Assembly (NCBI GenBank): GCA_963971405.1
Contig: OZ020491.1
Span: 21,260,855 to 21,324,854, forward strand
Source: Psococerastis gibbosa
Lineage: Eukaryota; Arthropoda; Insecta; Psocodea; Psocidae
Direction of reading: 5' to 3'
Length of the DNA stretch: 64,000 bases
The notes under the pieces were generated by a model. That model saw nothing but the letters and a program-made list of their open reading frames with translations. It searched no databases and had not been told where the DNA came from. Below, in pieces: positions 9,760 to 22,082 of the stretch. A program made the position numbers and the translations under genes. Each line of letters opens with the position of its first letter. Position 1 is the stretch's first letter.

Positions 9760-11206
9760 TTAGATGTGCAGTACGTTATACAACAAAACATTCAAAACTC
9801 AAATATTATAGGTATACGCCAAACATTAACACTGTCCCTTCAAGAAATGTATTCTACAATATATACTGTACTTCTTTAAAAAAATCATTAGTTGACCAGT
9901 CACTGAACTAAAAAAAAAAAAATCATGACAAACTTTTTTGAATCCATCATGAAATGGCGCCAATCTCCAGTGTCCAGTTCAAATTCAAAATGCGACTTGG
10001 CGGGAAACCATTTCAATGTCGATTCTCCCCTCTCTGACCCTCTAAATGGAACTCCAGCACCATTAGTGTCAATAACCCTTAGCAACGTCCTTGAGTGGGC
10101 AGAAACGATCTTGGGACTGCTGCTGATTTGTGTTCATAAAAGAGAGTGCCCTTTGAGCTGTACAAAGCAGTGCGACGATTTTGGCGCGCGGCCAAACATT
10201 AGTTTGTGTCAGTGATAAATGGGCCGATAGAGGGTGATTCTCAATCGTTTGTTTAACAACATCCTTCATTATTTTATCGGCCGTTTTGTTTTCGTACGTT
10301 GGCAGATCATAAAAATAAGTAAAAGTGAATTTATAAACACGCATTACTACAGAGAGTTCATAAACTGCAAAAAAAAAAATATATTTTCCGGGCGGCACTA
10401 CCCATCAGAAGCTGTGCTGATTGGCCGAACCGGTAAACAGATTGTTATATATCGCACTTTTCGCAAACTGAACTCAATTCCATGTCTTTTATAAGGCGTC
10501 CTGCCATCATTTTTACAGTTTTTCTATGATCTATTGTGTTGGGGGGGGGGGGGGGGAAGGAGATAGGCCATGACCTCATTGGCTTAATGTATAATCCGGC
10601 ATTGTTAAAGACGGGTATTCGCAATAATATAGATACCCCGCACACAGATGGTTAAGGGCGCCTATACAATCTTTAACTTTAACAGTGAATTAACTTACTT
10701 TAACCAACCCTGAAGTGCCTTTAGCTAATATGCTGGTTAGCTAAGATTTCCGTTTCCGCGAATATTAACTTAACTTAGCTTAAAGCGAGTAACTAGGGAT
10801 AACCATTTAACATCAGCATTGTGAGTACATTAGTGTACATATAGCCTACGGTAAACCCTGTTGCTTCTAAATTGTCTGAATGGACATACACTAGCTTCCG
10901 CGATGTTTCCCTTTTGCAGAGCGCCGGAAGAAGTCAGGCATGAAATGTGGGAATATGTTAATGCTACCATTTTACTTAAAATGCATGGAAGTCCATACAT
11001 TAACCATGACAATGCATTGTCATCAGTAAATTCCTTTCCTCTATAAATGAATGCCTCTGCAATCGTCCATGCAATACGTTCTAATGCGCTAAGACGACAT
11101 AACTTTTAAGAGCTCTTTTATTAGTGTGGCGGTTGAAATTAACCTCTTCTTCTATACTATTGCGAGTTAAAATACATCAGGACTTACATAATGGTGACAT
11201 AAAATG
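9760..11206. other. unassigned spacer
   Basis: Includes a G17 run at about 10538-10556 and two overlapping antiparallel frames of 96 and 109 codons (9925-10215 plus, 10069-10398 minus), neither with recognisable motifs. No gene can be supported. Confidence 0.4.
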
Positions 11207-11476
11207 CAGTACCGGGTTTGGCCTTGTGTGAGCCCTTGGGCCGGAATTGTGTGGGGGCCCTTACTCGGGCATAGCAGTCTTATGTACCCTTTGGGCTTAG
11301 ACGAATATTCCGCTATCAATCAAATAATAATAAATAATAATAATAAAAATAAAATGAGACCCAAAGTCCCACCAAATATTTCGGTTTTTTAATCTATTGT
11401 AATTTTTTATTTTGTTACTTTTTGTGGGGGCCCTGGGGTCGTGGCCGTCCTGGCCCCGTAGACAATCCCGGCACTG
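11207..11476. mobile_element. hAT-like MITE (CAGTRCCGGGTT family)
   Basis: Starts CAGTACCGGGTTTGGCC, ends TCCCGGCACTG. Flanks ATAAAATG (11199-11206) and ATGAAATG (11477-11484) match 7 of 8. It shares GAATTGTGTGGGGGC and TTTGTGGGGGCCCTG with the longer copy at 41028-41599. 270 bp, non-coding. Confidence 0.85.
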
Positions 11477-11884
11477 ATGAAATGGAACAATGAAAAAACA
11501 TTTAAAACATTCCATGCAGGCAAAGCTGCCCCTGTGGTGTAAAAACAGTTTTCACTGTAACTAATTATCTACACAAACGATGAGGTACGTTGATAAAGGC
11601 GCATTGTGGTCCGTATGACCTGCATGTTTCTCCACCCCCACTCAAAATACGAAATTCACGTTCTGTTTTCAATAAATTACAAAGTGAAATTTTGTGAAAT
11701 GTTCACGACAGACAAAACTTTGCTATACGACGGTACGCACTAAAACACAGGATTCAGAGAATAGAAGGAATGTTTCACTACATTTTCAGATACAGAATGC
11801 GGTTTTCCATGGGAAATTGACGGAAAATACGGAAAATGTGCCAATTGGTGTTAGTGTTGGGTTCACAAAAATCTCAGGACTATT

Positions 11885-12395
11885 TTTGCTTTCCAATTTA
11901 TACGTAGGCCTAGTATAAGGAAAGCTTTGTGACGGTCGAAATTTTCGATTCCGAGATTTCAACGGATTTACATGTTTTAAGGTCCCAGGAACCCAAAAAA
12001 GTGGTTTTTACGAAATGTCTGTCTGTCTGTCTGTATGTTTTAGGTGTTAAATTGAGTGACGAAACCGGACAGGTTGCTTTCCCAAAAATGTATTTGTTTT
12101 TGTACAAAAAAATGTTTTTTTTTTTTTAAATGAAAATTCACGCTCTAATGCATTGCGTGCCCTGCCAGTATTGCTGTGTGGGAATGTGTTGGTCTGACCT
12201 ATCTAGAATTCACCTCACCACCAGTGACGAGTGACGTCAGGTGGACAACCCCCCCCCCCCATATTTTTTTTATTTTTTATTTATCCATAGGAAAATTATT
12301 TACCGTGAAATTACTCATTTTCTCTATCTACTAATTTTGATAAATTGGAAAGCATGTTCGAGTAAACTCGGACCGGTTCATTAATTTTGGGTTAA
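11885..12395 (+). mobile_element. T-family element with short TIRs
   Basis: The outer motif TGCTTTCCAATTTAT at the left (about 11889) is mirrored by ATAAATTGGAAAGCA near 12340, followed by GAGTAAACTCGGACCGGTTC. Inside are GTGACGGTCGAAATTTTCGA, a (CTGT)n run, GAGTGACGAAACCGGACAGG and a C-run after GACGTCAGGTGGACAA. Sister copies lie at 26190 and, reversed, at 30238. A non-autonomous DNA element is likely; the superfamily is unknown. Confidence 0.65.
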
Positions 12396-12763
12396 GTTAA
12401 CGCAATTTTTGGGGATTTACCTTCCAAAAACTAAAAAAAAAACAAGTACTAAAAGAAAGAAAGAAAGAAAATCATCTTTATTTTCCATATGGGCGAATTT
12501 TAGGCCTTCCAGCCCACTTACAATTAACCTACAAGTAAAATAGGCCTAACGTTTCCTAAAAAACGGCTCCAACGATTTTATTTAAATTCACATATATATT
12601 ATGTATATGGATATGGTAGGCGTAATTAATGTAAACAAAACCCAATTGGTCTGCCCGTTCTAGACTATGCAATCTTCCCATCAATAAATTCAGTGTTTTG
12701 GGATTTGGAAAGCGGAAACAAAAGCAAAAGCAAAATTTAACCCTAGCCTTAGCCCTATGACTA

Positions 12764-13050
12764 GGGCTGCCTAGGAACATTAGGGAGGTGGAAGAAATGA
12801 CAGCTTTTAGAAGTAAGCTAAAGAGGCACCTCGTAGACCGATACTTATATGTGGAGGACATGATGTGGAATTAGACAGCTGGTGTTCTTTTCTTTTTCAT
12901 GATTCTATAGGTATATTAGTATTAATGATTCTATAGGTATATTGCTCTAGGTTATTTTTAAGTGCTTCATTTGATTATTAATTTATTGACTTAACGCCTA
13001 TGGTTTCATATTATGACTCAATACAAAGATATTCTATTCTATTCTATTAT
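12764..13050 (+). pseudogene. 3' end of a non-LTR retrotransposon (reverse transcriptase C-terminus)
   Basis: The frame 12764-12874 reads GLPRNIREVEE..AFRSKLKRHL..YL and stops at TAG. The LPR.IRE....F+..LK.HL pattern is the usual extreme C-terminus of Jockey- or CR1-type reverse transcriptases. An AT-rich 3' untranslated stretch follows, ending in (ATTCT)n at about 13030. Everything upstream is missing; the left neighbour is T-family sequence. A dead, 5'-truncated copy. Confidence 0.6.
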
Positions 13051-13120
13051 GATCTATCTCGGTACCTATACTAATTAATAAATAGAAAAGCATGTATGGG
13101 TTCACATCGTACCGGTACCT

Positions 13121-14065
13121 TTTTGTTGGAATTTATATGATTATATGATTTATATCACCACTAAACCAAAATTTTGCTTCTAATCGTACTTTCTGCAGAC
13201 TCCACTTTCCCTAGCTTTACATACGATGGTGTGAGGCCCCCTAAGTTTCCGCTGCTCAAGGTTAAATACCACCTTTGACGTTTTATTTAATATCCCATAA
13301 TGCATCGTGCAAGATGAAATCACAGCTGTATGTTTCAGCTAAAAGGTTTTGATGATTGATGTGAACACATACAGTACGTTCCGCTTCTTTTCCTCCGAGC
13401 AGCAGCAGCAGTGGCACTTTGCAAAATTTAAAATTCAAACAGTAAATGAGCCTTTATGTAGGATATGGTACCACAGTGACGTCGATTTGATCCTTTTGAC
13501 TACGCAAAAATGCTGTTTCCGTGTCTCAAACTCCGAATACCACTAATTGGGACCTTCTATGAATTAGCGTATTCTGAATGATATAAGCTCGTACTTACTT
13601 ACTTTTTTGTGTTCGAGGTTGAGACTCATTATTAATGTTTCTGGGCCCAGTGTTTTACCACCTTGATGCCATTGTAATTAAGTATGAGCTAGTAAGATGG
13701 TACGAATAACTTACAAATAATGAACATTGGTAACTAAAGGGAGAACATAATAACTTAGGGAAAAGTTAACCACTTAGGGGACAACATAATGACTGGGGGG
13801 GGGGGCAGTTTAGTAGGGTTACATGATAACGGATTTACTCATTTATTGTTAGGAGGCTACTTGCCATGTGTATTCAGCCCTGTCTCTTCGAACCCAAGAT
13901 TCGTGTTTTATACCATATGGCCAAGGAGTAAGGACATACTCATACGTGGCAGAGGATGATATAACATTTACAAAACAGAGGTTTGTTGTCTGTCCTCAGC
14001 CATGAGCCCAGGCCGGCGTAACACCATACTTTTTATTTATTTATTTATATTTTATATTTTATATT
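13121..14065. other. unassigned spacer
   Basis: A short T-end-like piece lies just before (13080-13120). The rest, including a G10 run near 13796, shows no repeat or gene that I recognise. Confidence 0.4.
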
Positions 14066-14209
14066 CGCATACAAACAATTCAATGAATGTATCCGAATAA
14101 CCTCTTCAGTCGACTCTGCAGGTAATACCTGTATTGAGTTACGACAGGTCACCGATCGCATGATGTGTGGAGACTCGCACAAGTACGAACAAGCTACCAC
14201 TATGCCATT
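14066..14209 (-). repeat. SINE-like repeat family R
   Basis: Recurring ~150-bp unit: on this strand ACAAACAATTCAATGAATGT, CCTCTTCAGTCG, ACCGATCGCATG, GACTCGCACA, AGCTACCAC. Copies at 14786, 19690, 33735 and 57624. Read from the other end, the better-preserved copy starts TGGCCAGGTGGTAGCGTGC, which resembles a tRNA A-box region, but no good B box follows at the right distance. Classification as a SINE is tentative. Confidence 0.6.
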
Positions 14210-14543
14210 GATGGCTGCAGGTGTTGTATAAAGGGTTTATTCCAGCTTGGTATCGTACGTGTTGAATACATCACGATAATCCGCCGTGTGTATGGCGTTT
14301 TATGATGGTGTACTTGGCCGTGAGAACATATAACTTGTTACAGGAAATAAGTCATTCATTATGTAGTCTACTTAAAAAAATATTGAATTAACTCGTAGGA
14401 TCATAAGCTATACACGGGTTATTTTTTATATAATGCCCTGAAGGGCTTTTTATAAACCTATTTTATGAACCTATTTTATGAACTACAGTGGCCCATTCAG
14501 TGGTGGACACAGGGTGGGTCATGACCCCCCAAATTGTATGTTG

Positions 14544-14544
14544 A

Positions 14545-14579
<35 letters not shown>

Positions 14580-14770
14580 GGACTTTTTATTGTTTCTATT
14601 ACTAAGCCAAACTAGCGGAGTTAGGGCCATAAAGTCCTCTCTTACACTCAACTCGGAAGGCCCGGGACCGCCTGCTTTACATGCCCAGCATGGCCAGAAA
14701 ATGTAGCCAGTGTGGGACTCGAACCAACAGCCTTTCCGGTGAAAGTCCGTACCACTACGCTACATGTCTT
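14544..14770 (-). mobile_element. SINE-1, full length
   Basis: The best-preserved head: on the minus strand TAGCGTAGTGG fits the A-box consensus at all positions, and GGTTCGAGTCC is a perfect B box. The middle block and an (AATA)n-type tail of about 8 units follow. An R-family copy lies just beyond the head. Confidence 0.88.
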
Positions 14771-14785
14771 GATATGATTGATATG

Positions 14786-14906
14786 TTTGTATACTTGTGC
14801 GAGTCTCTACACGCCATGCGTTCGGAGACGTCGTACCTCAATACAGGTACTAACCTGCAGAGGCGACAGAAGAGGTCAATTGGATACATTTATTAAATTG
14901 TTTGTA
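14786..14906 (+). repeat. family R repeat
   Basis: Opposite orientation to 14066-14209. Contains ACTTGTGCGAGTCTCTACAC, ATGCGTTCGGAGACG and CATTTATTAAATTGTTTGTA. Confidence 0.6.
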
Positions 14907-15369
14907 AGCGATTAACCTATAAAAAAATAGAAGAAGAAGAAGAGTTTCAGCGGTACTTTAAACATATTCGGAGGAAAAGTTAAAGTAGGGTTGGGGGGGG
15001 GGGGGGTGTTCTCGCCATATTACAGTTATTCCTCCCCCCACCCAGCCCGTCTGCTAGCATCCCTTGAGTAAAGTATTTCAGTTTTTGCTCTTGTTCATCT
15101 TTTTTGCTGCGGATGCTTTTACGCATTTTGTTTCGGCAATATTCCCAAGTTCCAATATAATATGTACACAACAGTTTATTAAATTGAATTTCTTGTGGTA
15201 AGCCAGGATTTTGTTTTTTGTGATCACCATTTTGTACACATACAGTATCTAAATAAATATTTTTTGCACGCTGTTCTGTTGTTTTATTAGATTAGATTAG
15301 AAGATTAATATAGACTCAAATTGTCCAAATATGTCGCTAAATGTAAACGAAGAAGGCAATAGGCAAGAT

Positions 15370-15580
15370 AAATACATAAATAAGGACTTTTTTGTTCTAT
15401 TACTAAGCCAACCTAGCGGAGTTAGGGCTATAAAGCCCTCTCTTACACTCAACTAGGAAGGCCCGGGACCGCCTGCTTTACATGCCCTCCGAAGCACAGC
15501 CAGAAAATGTAGGAAGTGTAGGACTCGAACCAACAACCTTTGGGCTGAGAGTCAGAGTCCGTACCACTACTCTACATGTC
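15370..15580 (-). mobile_element. SINE-1, near full length
   Basis: A box-like TAGAGTAGTGG and B box region GGTTCGAGTCC present on the minus strand, then the central block and a short (ATAA) tail. No target duplication is obvious. Confidence 0.85.
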
Positions 15581-15764
15581 CTGACAATAAGATAAGAGAC
15601 TGGTTGATTCCGGCACAGATTTTGTATAGCTAAATATCAATTAAGCAGCCAACATGAGATCGGAATGTCTCTGGATCAATCTATCGAATTATTTAGAAAA
15701 GTACATTACCATAATTATTTACATAGATTTAGCCAATTACCCGCAATGGCTCTCATTAACTGTG

Positions 15765-15795
<31 letters not shown>

Positions 15796-15812
15796 GAAAT
15801 GCGAAAGCCTAA

Positions 15813-16268
15813 GACGGCTATTCCACTTTTCAATTTTTCTTCAATTTTGATAATGCCATTGACCATTGACGGAAAATCATCAATGTTGCATGTATATATT
15901 TTTACACCTCATTCCACTTATTGTCTTCAATAATTGACAATTTTTGTTTTCATTTTTTTTCCAATTTTGTAAGTTTGCCCGCCGTCTTTATTTTAATTGT
16001 ATAATCTACAAGAAATTTTATGATTTAAATGATGAAATAATTAGTTTGCTCTCAAGAAATTAATTACAATTATTAATCATATCCAGACGACGCAATTGTT
16101 TAATTTTAGTTGGATAATGTTTGCAAAGCGATAATTTTACTTTATGATACTTTATGATTATTGATCAATTCTAAGTTTTAACATGCGGAAGTTAAAATGG
16201 ACAATGACATAGAATAAAGAAAAAATCTCATCAATTATTGAAGAAAAATTGACAGTGGAATAGCCGCC
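15813..16268. mobile_element. Harbinger-like MITE
   Basis: TIRs GACGGCTATTCCAC and GTGGAATAGCCGCC. TAA flanks both sides (15810-15812 and 16269-16271), fitting the 3-bp TWA duplications of PIF/Harbinger (Tourist-type) elements. 456 bp, AT-rich, non-coding; a T31 run precedes it. The family recurs at 23857, 25526, 33184, 53156, 53361 and 62766. Confidence 0.8.
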
Positions 16269-16769
16269 TAACATAGAAATAAATCCTTGATACATGCTTG
16301 ATAACTGGCAATTTTACAATTTTAATTACCCTAATTAAAATATACGCATAACTATTTGGCTCGCTTAGTCTCTTATTAAGGCAGTCTCTAATTCGGCAAA
16401 ATTAATCCACAATACGATAGATTCAATAGCATAGGGAAGAGACCGCTATTAAAATTTAACGTCTTACTAAGCTACATACTGAGTTAAATTTAATTACTTG
16501 CAAGATACGTACTAGGTAATCTGGGTTAAGGGGGAGGGGGGTAATAGTAAGAAACACTCATCATAAAGGGGCGAATGAAATGGCCATTCTATTTCCATTA
16601 TATGAACTAGGTCACGGGGTAAAGGTTAAGACAATCCAAAGGTAGAAAATGAATGAAGGATGCGATTGTTGCATTGGAACTATTGGAATGAAGTAAGAGC
16701 AAATCGGTCAGGCCTAATATAAGTTTTTTTTTAACAGAAATAAATTTCACATTAAATATTCATTGTAGA
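16269..16769. other. unassigned AT-rich spacer
   Basis: No gene, no repeat match seen. Confidence 0.4.
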
Positions 16770-17049
16770 CAGTGGCGGAACTAATATGGTGCGAAACGGT
16801 ACAGTGCACTGGGGCCCGGGCGCGATCCCTAGATTTACATACTAGATACTGTATGTACATCTTCTTTAAAAGTCATGAAAATATTTAAAAATTAAATCAG
16901 ATAAAATCAAATAAATAATTAAAATCAATCCAGCATTTGAAATTGAATTTTGACGGCTTGGCGCGCATCAATATAATTTACTACTAGTATGTGGCTCTGT
17001 GGGCCCATATGCCTTGCACCGGGGCCCACGAATTTTAGTTACGCCACTG
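16770..17049. mobile_element. hAT-like MITE
   Basis: TIRs CAGTGGCGGAACTAA and TTAGTTACGCCACTG. Target duplication ATTGTAGA (16762-16769) versus ATTGTAGT (17050-17057), 7 of 8. 280 bp, with internal inverted GGGGCCC-rich segments near both ends. Confidence 0.88.
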
Positions 17050-17231
17050 ATTGTAGTGCAATAAAAATTAATCATACATTGGAAGAAATACTCCTCTGCA
17101 TTTGGATACATGATTTGTGGCCGTCACTATCACCGATTGGCCACAGTTGAACTCCTTCACTCCTCGTTACTTCTAATAAAGCAAGTTCATTAATATTCTA
17201 CTCAACCGAAATTAGAGGATTTAGAAAAAAT

Positions 17232-17320
17232 CTGGACTTGGCGGTATTCGAACCCACGATCTATACCTAACTGGAGCGCTGTCTTAACCGCAGGACCTCA
17301 AGACCGACAAGTACAGTGTC
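17232..17320 (-). repeat. tRNA-like sequence, probable SINE head
   Basis: On the minus strand GGGTTCGAATACCGCCAAGT resembles a tRNA T-arm (B box GGTTCGAATAC), preceded by TCCTGCGGTTAAGACAGC, a weak A-box region. Two related inverted pieces lie at 32805-32965. Too diverged for a functional tRNA. Confidence 0.45.
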
Positions 17321-17822
17321 TGCTAAATCCTCTATTTATATATGCTCTTTGATTCGTGTTGCTGTAGACAGGTTAGCACTGCTATGCAACTTCTAACCAA
17401 ACAGATCTGTGAGTTCACTTTTTTGCATAAGGGTTTTGCCTTTATTCAATATATTTTTCCTGCACAAACAAATTGTAGGTAGCCTACTTGTACTATTATT
17501 GCTAGCCTATAAGCTACGTTATCTAGCATAATTTACTATCACCATAAGCCCAATACAGTTAAAATCAAGCTATTAAGATTACTCAGGCAATCAACGAATT
17601 TGGTAGTTGTTAGCAGCAACCGCAATTGAAGCGCACAGAACTTCTTCGCATCATTTCTATTGTCATTTTTGCATAAGCAGAAGAAAATATTACACCCGGA
17701 AACATTTCCTCCGCGACGATTTGACAAATACCAACTACTTTTGCCCACTATTGGCAAAATGGTTCACCTTCTTTCGATTGGTTGGCAGCGACTCCCTACA
17801 TATCATACTTCTAATAAAAAGT

Positions 17823-18030
17823 TAATAAATAAGAACTTTTTCTGTTCTATTACTAAGCCAACCTAGCGGAGTTAGGGCTATAAAGCCCTCTTACACTCAA
17901 CTAGGAAGGCCCGGGACCGCCTGCTTTACATGCCCTCCAAAGCATGACCAGAAAATGTATGAAGTGTAGGACTCGAACCAACATCCTATCGGGTGAAAGT
18001 CAGAGTGCGTACCACTAATCAACATGTCTT
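17823..18030 (-). mobile_element. SINE-1, near full length
   Basis: Tail AATAAATAAG, middle block and B-box region GGTTCGAGTCC on the minus strand. The A-box area (TTGATTAGTGG) is mutated. Confidence 0.82.
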
Positions 18031-18049
18031 GACTTGACTTCTTATCTCG

Positions 18050-18175
18050 TGTCTGCACCTTCCTCTACAGTTCTAGGTACATTCGAGCTCCTGCATCCTC
18101 CATAAATTCTTCAGTCTTCAGCCACCCTCATTTATTAGTTCCTCCACTGTGCCATCTTCTGGTTAGACGCGATCT
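18050..18175 (-). pseudogene. decayed RTE-like reverse transcriptase C-terminus
   Basis: Minus-strand translation in two frames gives GTVEELINEG and then EEFMEDAGARMYLEL. These align with EGTIEGVNRPGR and QVMEDVGAKTYVELK of the better frame at 39185-39850. A frameshift and stops separate the pieces. An old fragment. Confidence 0.6.
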
Positions 18176-19689
18176 ATTCTATTCTATTATCGTTTCTCCA
18201 GCCAAACTCTCTACCAAGTACCAATCGCCTACTGACCATATCACGTACGATCTGTAGTTGCAGGAAGTCAGTACTGTTAATACATTACGGTCAACACCCG
18301 ATTCAGGCTCAGCATAACAAACACATGGCGACCGTGACTTCGGCATCTGACAGTGTGGGTGCAGTGAGGTTCTATAGCCTTTATAACACCGTAGGTGTGC
18401 CAGACAGGTGAATTTGACAGCAGGTACCGGTATGCCAAGAGTCACCTTTCAATAATGTCGTTTAGAAGTGATCGTTTTAAGGAAAATCCAATCGCTTCAA
18501 TGCAATGACTACTTGGATTCTTCTTTATCCTAGGCGCTACAGCGCGGGGTGAGCAAACAAGCCCTGGGTGAGGCCCACTGATTATCTAAAAGGTCCTGCA
18601 GTGACACTTATTCCCGAATTCATAATTTTGTAAGCTTAATTTACTTTTTCGTGTCCAAGCGCGTCCAAAACTGGGCGAAATTCATAGCCGCCACATTGGC
18701 CTCCCACAGGTCTTCAGGTGTGCAGCGGTGGGGGCATAGGCTGGGACACGGAAGAAGCCTCCCCGCGTACGATTTCTTTTGGCCATCTGTCTTAAGTGAT
18801 AAATCGTCGGCGTCCCCTGGGCAACGTACAAAGTACGGCTAATTCTTCCACTACCAAGCGACCAAAGAATTTTGTAAGCAGTGGAGTATTCTTCTTACAT
18901 TTCGTGACTAATAAGAGAAAGCGATATTTTTGGCCACCCCTGGCTTCTAACGATACTTGGTATCAAGCAAGGCTTTAGTGGAGTATAGGCTTGCTGGAAA
19001 TTTTTCTAACGATGCCTTACTTGGACGGTTTCATACTATGCCGGTGAAGAAAAAAGAAAAAAGAGGGGAAGCAGGACCCCTCCTCGTGCTGGAAATGGTG
19101 GGGACCGACCAGGGTCTAAGTCTAAGCCCAGACCCTTGTTTGAACAAGTCCATACAGTCCCCTTCCCGGCTTCCCGAAAATCAGACATGGAAGGCGCCTC
19201 TAGGTCTGCCCTCATAGGGGCATAATGACCACTATACCACTATTGAAGAATCACAGCCTAGTGCTTTCCTTCAGCAAGGGAGGAGGAGTGTGGGATACCT
19301 GCTCTCTTCGCGTCCATTGAATAAATGCCGGTGAAGGAACATAGATTGTTACAGCAAAGCCATGCAGCCTACCTAATTTGCGGTAGGTTGCTCGTAAATA
19401 ATGGGCATGTGGGCCTTGCCAACATCTTCTTTAGCGCCAAAACTAGTAGCCATTTATTACGCTAAATAATGAAACAAGATATTGTTGCTTAAAAACAAGT
19501 TTTTTTTTATTGACTATAATATAGCTGTCATATTTCTGTGTACCATTTCTTCCAGTGCCACCGAGGATTGAGGACGCGTTGCTACTGACCTGTTGATTTC
19601 AACTATACAGACTATCGAACGAAGTCAAATTTCCCATAATTTATCAATCACAGAGCTATAAATGAAGGGTAGAACAATATTTTTTTTAA
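18176..19689. other. unassigned stretch, partly GC-richer
   Basis: 18180-18450 and 18540-19330 are noticeably less AT-rich than their surroundings and hold several 60-88 codon frames on both strands. None has a motif or clear splice context. Possible remnant of an unrecognised element or exon; not assignable. Confidence 0.35.
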
Positions 19690-19855
19690 GGGTTAATTGC
19701 ATGCAAACAATGCAAGGTGGTAGCCTTGCTTGTACTTGTGCGAGGCTCTACACACCATGCGATCGGAGACGTGTCGTAACTCAACACGAGTACTAACCTA
19801 CAGTGGCGACTGAAGGGGTCAATCGGATACATTCATTAAATCGTTTGTATGAGAA
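19690..19855 (+). repeat. family R repeat
   Basis: Contains AAGGTGGTAGCCTTGCTTGT, GCGATCGGAGACGTGTCG, GGGGTCAATCGGATACATTC and ATTAAATCGTTTGTATGAG. Confidence 0.65.
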
Positions 19856-19929
19856 AACTTGAAACTTGAAAAATTGAACTGTACCGCAATTTTTTGTTAA
19901 ATATATGCACCTATGTATGTCGTGGGGTA

Positions 19930-20212
19930 ACGACGTAGGAGAACAAAAAATATTATTAATATTATTATTATTGAAATAAATTAAATAACAAGTTAAAATA
20001 AAAATAAAATAAAAATAAAATAAAATAAATATTATAAATAAATAACAAAAATAAATGATTACGCCTTGTTTAGCAGCACTGTATGAGTCTTTTGTCCCAA
20101 ATAAGCGCTAGCTTGGGGATGCGGGATGGTATTATTATGTATTGTATTTTTGTAACATATGCTCCTTATCCAGGGAATACTGGACAAGGAAAAGAAGAAA
20201 GAAGAAGAAGAA
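19930..20212 (+). repeat. LINE 3' terminal segment
   Basis: Matches the stretch at 57360-57600 that follows a reverse transcriptase remnant: ATTACGCCTTGTTTAGCAGC, AAATAAGCGCTAGCTTGGGG, CCAGGGAATACTGGACAAGG, then a purine-rich tail. A truncated fragment reappears near 62525. It is therefore probably the 3' untranslated region of that LINE. Confidence 0.65.
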
Positions 20213-21030
20213 GCCGCATTTCATTAACTAGCGGTTATTGATTAATTTTACAGGCTGTCTCACGAACGCAAACGCGACAAGTGGAAACACTAATTGAAAA
20301 CAAAAATTGTAACTTGAAGTTTAATGGGCGGGTTTTCAAATTGGACAAGTACATTATTAATCTGCCCCTAAAACTTCAAGTTAGAGATTTTGTTGCAACT
20401 CGTTTTTCCGTAGGCCTAATAAATATAATAATAGTGTTAATAGTTCAATATATTTATATATACTAAATTATATTATATTATTATATAGTAAATAAACGTA
20501 ATAAATTAAATATAAATAATAACATAATAATCCATAGGAGACCAATAACTGCGTTCTTCTAATGGGAATTTCCAAGACAGAGCGTAACATCCTTTGTAAA
20601 TTTAGACAAGCATTAATTATGCCGTATATCTAGCTAAATATAGAGTGCAATAGACGGTCAGCTCAACTGTGACGTTTTCACGCATACGTGAACTTGCAGG
20701 AGGAAATTGGAGGACAGTATTATGACACATGATATATTGCTTAACTCCCGCCTATGCCGTCATGAAAAGTGCATTACATAATAAAAACTTAGAGTCGACT
20801 TTTGAAGGGGCATTTATAAACCGCCATTTTATTTTATTCAAACATTAAAAGCACAGAGACAACAGAGTGAGAAAAAAACAATTGTTATTACTGATTGTTT
20901 CAAATTGTAATGTTTATCTTGTAGACCTACGTTTTCTTCAGCAACAAATTTATTAGAATTGACTTGATTATATACTTTATAACTGAGCTACATATGTAGC
21001 TTTTAGGGCGGATTCTAATACTCTACCTAT
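20213..21030. other. unassigned AT-rich spacer
   Basis: Very AT-rich around 20410-20530. Within 20280-20390 a piece and its complement (CTTGAAGTTTAATGGG near 20313, AAAACTTCAAGTTAG near 20370) could form a small hairpin. No gene. Confidence 0.35.
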
Positions 21031-22082
21031 CAGGGCTGTAGCGCTGAGAAAAGCATTAGAGGGGCTGGGTAACCTTTTGGGGGGGGGGGGGCTTGGTTTT
21101 TTGGGTTGTCATAATCAGATCTAAGCTATTCTCCGTGAATCCAAGCCATTAATGTTATGGTAAACCTGAGATAGGTCTCACCATTAGTATCTAACTATGT
21201 ACCCATTGGCGTAAATTTCCAAAATTTCTGGAGGGGGGGGGGCTTTAGGACCCCAAGACTTTCACCCCCCGGAGAAAAAAAATTGACAAATGGGCCCAAA
21301 TTAGTGAGGATTTGCGCATTTTACACCCTGGAGAAAGGGGGGGGCAAAAAAATGGTTAAATGGGCCCAAATTAGTGAGGTTTTACGCATATTAAACCCTG
21401 GAGAAAGGGGGGCCGGGGGTCTCCCCCGGAGAAGGAAAATAGATAAATAGGCCCAAATTTGTTAGGTTTTACGCATTTTGCAAGCAGTACAGTTGAGATT
21501 GTACCGACGAATAAACCTACCACTGGGGGGTCTTCTCCGAAGAAAAAATATGAAAAAATAGGTCTGAAATATTGGGGTTTTAAGCATTTTGAGTAACATA
21601 CTTTTGTGAAAGTAATAAGTCAATGTGTTGATTTTTTTATGATGTCTTTGATGTAAAATGAGCATACCAAGAATTAATTTCCCTTTCGTTATTGTGGATA
21701 CTATGCCTTTCGCCTCGATAACGTCTTTGTCACCAGAAATCCTGGGGGGAGGGGGGGGGAGGGCTACAAGTTTTATTTGTATTTAAAAAAAAATTGTCCC
21801 TTCATTTTTTCAAAAACAAGTTGACAATGGGCTAGGTAGGCCTATAAATCAACAATTACAAATAATCATTGTCTGCAAATCAATACAATTGCAGCCGCCG
21901 TGTTTTGGTTTTGCTGAAATTTCTACAAAACTTTTCGGGGTCTAAAATTTTCACCCTTTCCTTTTCGAAGCCCAATAGTGTTAAGTGTCCTTTACTTCAA
22001 ACCTTCTTGGGGGGGGGGGGGGGCGCCAGAACTTTTGGGGCTGAGCCTCCCTGCCCCCCCCCCCCCCCAGGCTACGGCCCTG
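21031..22082. mobile_element. large hAT-like element with perfect 8-bp target duplication
   Basis: Starts CAGGGCTGTAGC and ends GCTACGGCCCTG. CTACCTAT stands exactly on both sides (21023-21030 and 22083-22090). 1052 bp, the largest element of the group here. Its left half holds three to four degenerate units of 80-100 bp around GGGCCCAAATTAGTGAGG, TTACGCAT and CCCTGGAGAAAGGGG. Several G or C runs of 10-17 bases occur. The 97-codon frame at 21869-22162 runs over C/G runs and has no transposase motif. It must have relied on a transposase from elsewhere. Confidence 0.88.

Noticed and set aside
18540..19330. Host exons in the GC-richer stretch
   Set aside because: Frames are short, on both strands, and no consistent splice-site-bounded frame with protein character could be seen.
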